A DNA stretch of 64,000 nucleotides from Rosellinia necatrix. Lineage: Eukaryota > Ascomycota > Sordariomycetes > Xylariales > Xylariaceae. The notes beneath the pieces are model-generated. The model ran no database searches and was not told the origin of the DNA. It saw nothing but the letters and a program-made list of their open reading frames with translations. The stretch lies in contig JAGYVD010000001.1 of NCBI GenBank assembly GCA_021209875.1, positions 5,704,001-5,768,000 of the forward strand, read 5' to 3'. Made by a program: the position numbers and the translations under genes. Shown here in pieces: positions 60,137 to 64,000 of the stretch (positions are counted from its first letter, which is position 1; each line of letters begins with the position of its first letter).

Positions 60137-63066
60137 AGTGTCTGTGATTAGAGGCAAGTGAGTGCAGATCGGCGTCAACAGCGCCGTCTGGCGACGATGC
60201 CTGGTTCCCAGGTACAAGTTGAACCGAGGAATGTACCGAGCTACGACGATGGACGACGACTATATCTGGGCCCTCGGTTTACAAGCGCCGTCAGTCGTGG
60301 GAGCTCTTGATCTCCGACGGGGCAGCACGAGAACTCGACGACACTCGTGTGAATGTGTCTGAGTGTGTCTGGGTGGTGAGTATGGGTGGTGAAGTACTTG
60401 GTGTAAGTGCGCGCGTACGTGGGTTTTTGGCGTTGCAACGGTGGTGAGAGCAACAAAATGGCGGGGGGTCGTGCCGTATGATGTATGTCAATGCTTCTCC
60501 AATATAGCCAGCCTATAGGTATAGGCCAACGGGGAAAATGGGGAGCTTGATGCTGCGTCGTCTCCAATTCTGACCCCTTCTGTTGTTGGGACTGGCTGCG
60601 CGCTTTGGCCTCTGAAAGCCGGTCCGTCTCTTATTCTTACTCTTTCTTCACTCGACGATAATCACAACCAAAAACACTTGAAAAACAGAACCAGGTTCTG
60701 CCTCCACATGATATACTTGGTATACTTGGTACCAAGGCAGATAATGTCGACGGAATAGGTTGGGTTTGTGTTAGCCGCCTCGCCGGTCTCTCTGATGGGT
60801 CAGGATCTGGGCGTTTCCCAGGGGTCTAGGGGCCTCGTGGCTTCGCTCATTCATACGTGTACCACTCGCCGTGCACACGACTCTACGTAGTTGCAACCGT
60901 CCACGTGTACCGGGCTGGTGTGTGGTATGGAATGGGTGGTGTGTGGTGTGAGCTAGGAGGTGTGTGGCATGTATACCGCCTGAGAGCCTTCGTGGGGGAG
61001 GTAGGTGGTAGTTAGGCTCCTTGGTGCGTGTGCTGGTCCTCTTGCGAAAGAAGAAAAAAAAACCAGAAAAACGTTTCCTCGCCAATTAAATCCAGGATTC
61101 CTCCCAATTCCGATACTGGTCCGGGGTCTCGTGCAGATGGCCCTGTGACATCCGGCCAAGCGACCGTGGTGGTGGTGGGATGGCGGGAAAGCTGTCTCCA
61201 AATTCGAGTCCTCGGTGGTAACCCAGACACGACAGATGCCGCCGGGCGAACGCGGGGTTGAAGCTATATATTTCCGTGAAGTCGAGCAAACGGGCTGCTG
61301 TCGTGTGGGAGGACGGGATATGGGTGGTGCATGTAGACGTGAGTGGTCTGTATGTAAGTGAACGAGGAAGAGTTCAAGGACCCGAGCCAGTCGTAATGCT
61401 GGCGACTTGGTACTTCGTAACTAAACTAACTACAGGGGGATCTGTCGGCGTAATGGAGAAGGGGGGGACAGGAGACAGAAGACAGGATAGAGCGGGAGGC
61501 GGACAAGTTCGCTTGATTCTACACTTCTCACAGTTTGCTTATCTCGCGCATGTCGGCATCAGTCTGTCGACCAAGGGCAGAGGAAGGGGACCCTGCTGAT
61601 TGCTGATGAACCGCGGGAAGGGGAACGACGGCTGGGTCGTGAAGTGGGCTGGGCGGAGCGGCTTGGACGAGCTTGAATTGACTGACTTGACGGACGGACT
61701 GACGGACTGACTGACTGGCTTTACTGACTTACAAAACACAAAACCAAAACCACTTTTTCCCATGATAACATCACCCATCGCCGAACTGATGGGCTGTTCA
61801 CAGTGAGTACAGCAGACTCCACCCGGAACCAGGAATCAGGGTAGCCCCGGACAAGTACACCATGTTGTACAATTTTTTTCACTTTTTTTTTTCCTTCATT
61901 TATTCCTCTTTCGTTCACTCAACCCTTGTTTACTCCATCGCGAACGGTCTATTCTGCACAGCCTAGCCCCATCAGGCCGAGCCCAGGCAAATGGGAACTT
62001 GGCGGATCCCGCCCGGTCTGAGCGGCCTGTCAGTGTGCTTAGCGCACTGTAGCCTTCCTTTTTCTTCTCTTGTGGACCAGAGAGCACTGACCTGAGGTCT
62101 ACAGTACGATTTGCCTCCGCCTATCCGCCTCTGTCCGCTTGTCAGTGTACTTGTCCTCAGGCAGCGAAAAGAAAAGTCGGTCTGCACCCCGCAACAAACC
62201 CAGCACCGGCCCAGCAGTGGCTATGGGAGGCGGTATGTTAGCTTCAGCAGCCGACTATGCACTACAGGTCGCCAACACGTGTAGGTGTAGCTAGTGCCGT
62301 AGATAGTGCACGTAGTATATCTGGAAGCTGTCGTCGACGGACCGTGGTACACCCAGATGCACAAATAGGCGGCATACAGGACATAGTGTGCAAACACCGT
62401 AGATAGAGCGTGTGGTAGTGTACAGATAGCGTAGATTGGGGATTACGTGTACAACACAGTATCTATTCACTTATATTGGACAGGGATGGACGGTATACAC
62501 CACAGTCAGTACCTACCTACTTGAGTAACTGGGTGCCAGAGTTGCTTACATCATGTGCCCAAGGCACTCTGGTAAGCATAAATCTAGTGTCGGCAATAAA
62601 TTCAATTGGGGCTCGGCTTTAGCAGAATTCGTGCGGTGTACAGTTGTTGCTCCCCTTCAAATTTATATTGATGTCTACCGCTCTACTCGACACTTATCTA
62701 AATCAGTAGCGCAATAGCTTTCAACCTCGGCCACCGCCCCATCTGCGGATAGTCATATAGTTACTATTTATCTAAGGCACTAGGTAATCACTCCCGTTCT
62801 GAATTGAGCCCAACCCCACATGACCACTGCACTTAACCGTTTACTCTTATGGCGAAAGATACCAAAATAGCACTTCCACGTACACCACAACGGTAACAAC
62901 AATGATCATTACTATACCTAGGTAGTATACGTGGGTACGTATTTGGTATCATTATTGCACTATGTAAGAGGCGACAAACTGACTCCCTAGTGTCTTGTGT
63001 ACTACTATGTTCAAACACCGATACAAACAACTGTACTGTTCTTCGTCAGTAGTGTAGATATATATC

Positions 63067-63068
<2 letters not shown>

Positions 63069-63097
<29 letters not shown>
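63069..63097. repeat. (TATG)n tetranucleotide repeat
   Basis: About seven TATG units. Confidence 0.9.
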
Positions 63098-63454
63098 CAT
63101 ACACATAAGCTATCCCTACTAGCAAGCATGCTTGTTAGTGATGGCCTTTCGGACACGACGTGTCGCACCCACGGTACCGTGCGTAAAATTTTCATGTTGA
63201 CGTTTGTCCACTCAGTCGGTACCTCCTACCCACCAGGTAGCTGGTGTAGTAGAAGTATATAGGTAAGTACTTGCTTACAGCACAGAAGGAGTATGCACTG
63301 GACTACCATAGTAATTCCCGACTTACCGATCATGACGAAGACCCACAACCGGCCGCGCGGGTAAAGGCCCCGCTAACCCGACCGCTGTGGCTTAGGTATG
63401 CACATACATATGTATGTACTTGTATGTGTATGTATGTTATGTACATTCAGCCAC

Positions 63455-63482
63455 CTAGATTAGACGTTAATAATACTACTAT
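63455..63482 (-). repeat. Third copy of the (TAG)n-AACGTCTA element
   Basis: Read on the minus strand it is a short TAGTAGTA/TTATT run followed by AACGTCTA and ATCTAG, matching the copies at 16961-17000 and 48449-48486. Confidence 0.6.
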
Positions 63483-64000
63483 GTTATGTACATATGTACA
63501 CTACGGAACTAACTGCTTGTAGGTAGTGTGTGGTAACATGATTCGGGGCGTTTGTTTTCACTGGCTAAGAGCAACGGGGTTGCCCCATCCTATACTTGGT
63601 ACCCAAGGACTTGCAGCACCCAGGAGTTGAGATGGAGTCTGAGAAAAAAAAAAAAAATCTGCTTGCCCAGCCGGTTCCTCGGTGCTCTTCGCTCCAGCGA
63701 AGTGTCAAAACTACCTGTCTGCACTACCGGAATGCCTTACTAACTAGCTGTCAGATTGCGGATTATACGATGACACCACAACAGTGACCACCCAGGAAAT
63801 ATCGTCCCAAACTTTGATGTATAAATCTACTATACACGGCATAATTCTAACTGCTGATGGGGTTATTGTCGATGTATATTTAACCAGCGACAGCGTCAAA
63901 TCCCAGGTTGTCAACATCAACCACATCAGCCTCTTCAAAACAAGGCCAAGCTGTTGACCACACAGCATGTACCGTGTAGAGTAGTGTATAAGTGGTGCCG

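Larger units (their letters stand above)
60137..64000. other. Terminal gene-less region
   Basis: About 3.9 kb. The part next to 60137 is the 5' flank of the Ser/Pro-rich gene. Farther on are A/T runs, GTAGATAG-like degenerate repeats (about 62280-62450) and a TATG array. No coding or RNA gene is supported, and no telomeric repeat is seen. Confidence 0.55.

Noticed and set aside
60137..60217. Longer start for the Ser/Pro-rich protein
   Set aside because: It begins at TTG; the ATG at 60136 gives a natural start.
61195..61215. tRNA B-box-like ATTCGAGTCC
   Set aside because: No matching A box or acceptor stem could be found nearby.
62280..62450. Degenerate GTAGATAG-like repeats as telomeric or subtelomeric DNA
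   Set aside because: No TTAGGG array and no consistent unit.

Overview
The window reads as nuclear DNA of a filamentous ascomycete (Pezizomycotina, most likely a Sordariomycete; the species cannot be fixed from sequence alone). The reasons are long intergenic spaces, short GT-AG introns (about 51 to 170 nt) with CTAAC/CTGAC branch sites, all-eukaryotic gene families in their fungal form, and intergenic DNA full of TAGG/TACC-type repeats, A/T runs and microsatellites. No bacterial operons, CRISPR arrays, tRNAs, rRNAs or intact transposons were recognised. Gene models were spliced by hand; exon coordinates are in each entry.

Layout. Positions 1-1434 hold the 3' part of a fungal transcription factor (+). 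4307-6887 is the mitochondrial i-AAA protease YME1 (-). 7985-11660 is the SPX-ankyrin-GDPD glycerophosphodiesterase GDE1 (-). 13855-16488 is a mitochondrial PPR-like protein (-). 17240-18052 is a DUF866/CXXC zinc-binding protein (+). 19070-19521 is spliceosomal SmF (+). 20310-22977 is the arginine methyltransferase PRMT5 (-), with an unresolved reading-frame change. 24003-24632 is prefoldin subunit 4 (+). 26505-28065 is a secreted, probably GPI-anchored APP1-like phosphatase (+).

From about 28.1 to 45.3 kb the DNA is gene-poor. I can support only an orphan small ORF (30091-30429 +), a two-exon small cysteine-containing protein (33216-33630 -) and a single-pass membrane protein (40574-41311 -). 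Dense housekeeping content then returns: the DEAH helicase PRP43 (45281-47862 -), a KDM4-type JmjN/JmjC/PHD histone demethylase (49251-54805 -) and a Ser/Pro-rich protein of unknown function (58397-60136 -). The last 3.8 kb shows no gene I can support.

The genes are ordinary single eukaryotic units, not a cluster for one pathway. Several do touch RNA processing or chromatin (SmF, PRMT5 which methylates Sm proteins in other eukaryotes, PRP43, KDM4), but their proximity is probably coincidental. The observations I rate highest are the small Cys protein inside the gene-poor tract, the PRMT5 frame break, a short dispersed (TAG)n-AACGTCTA repeat found three times, and the extracellular APP1-like enzyme.
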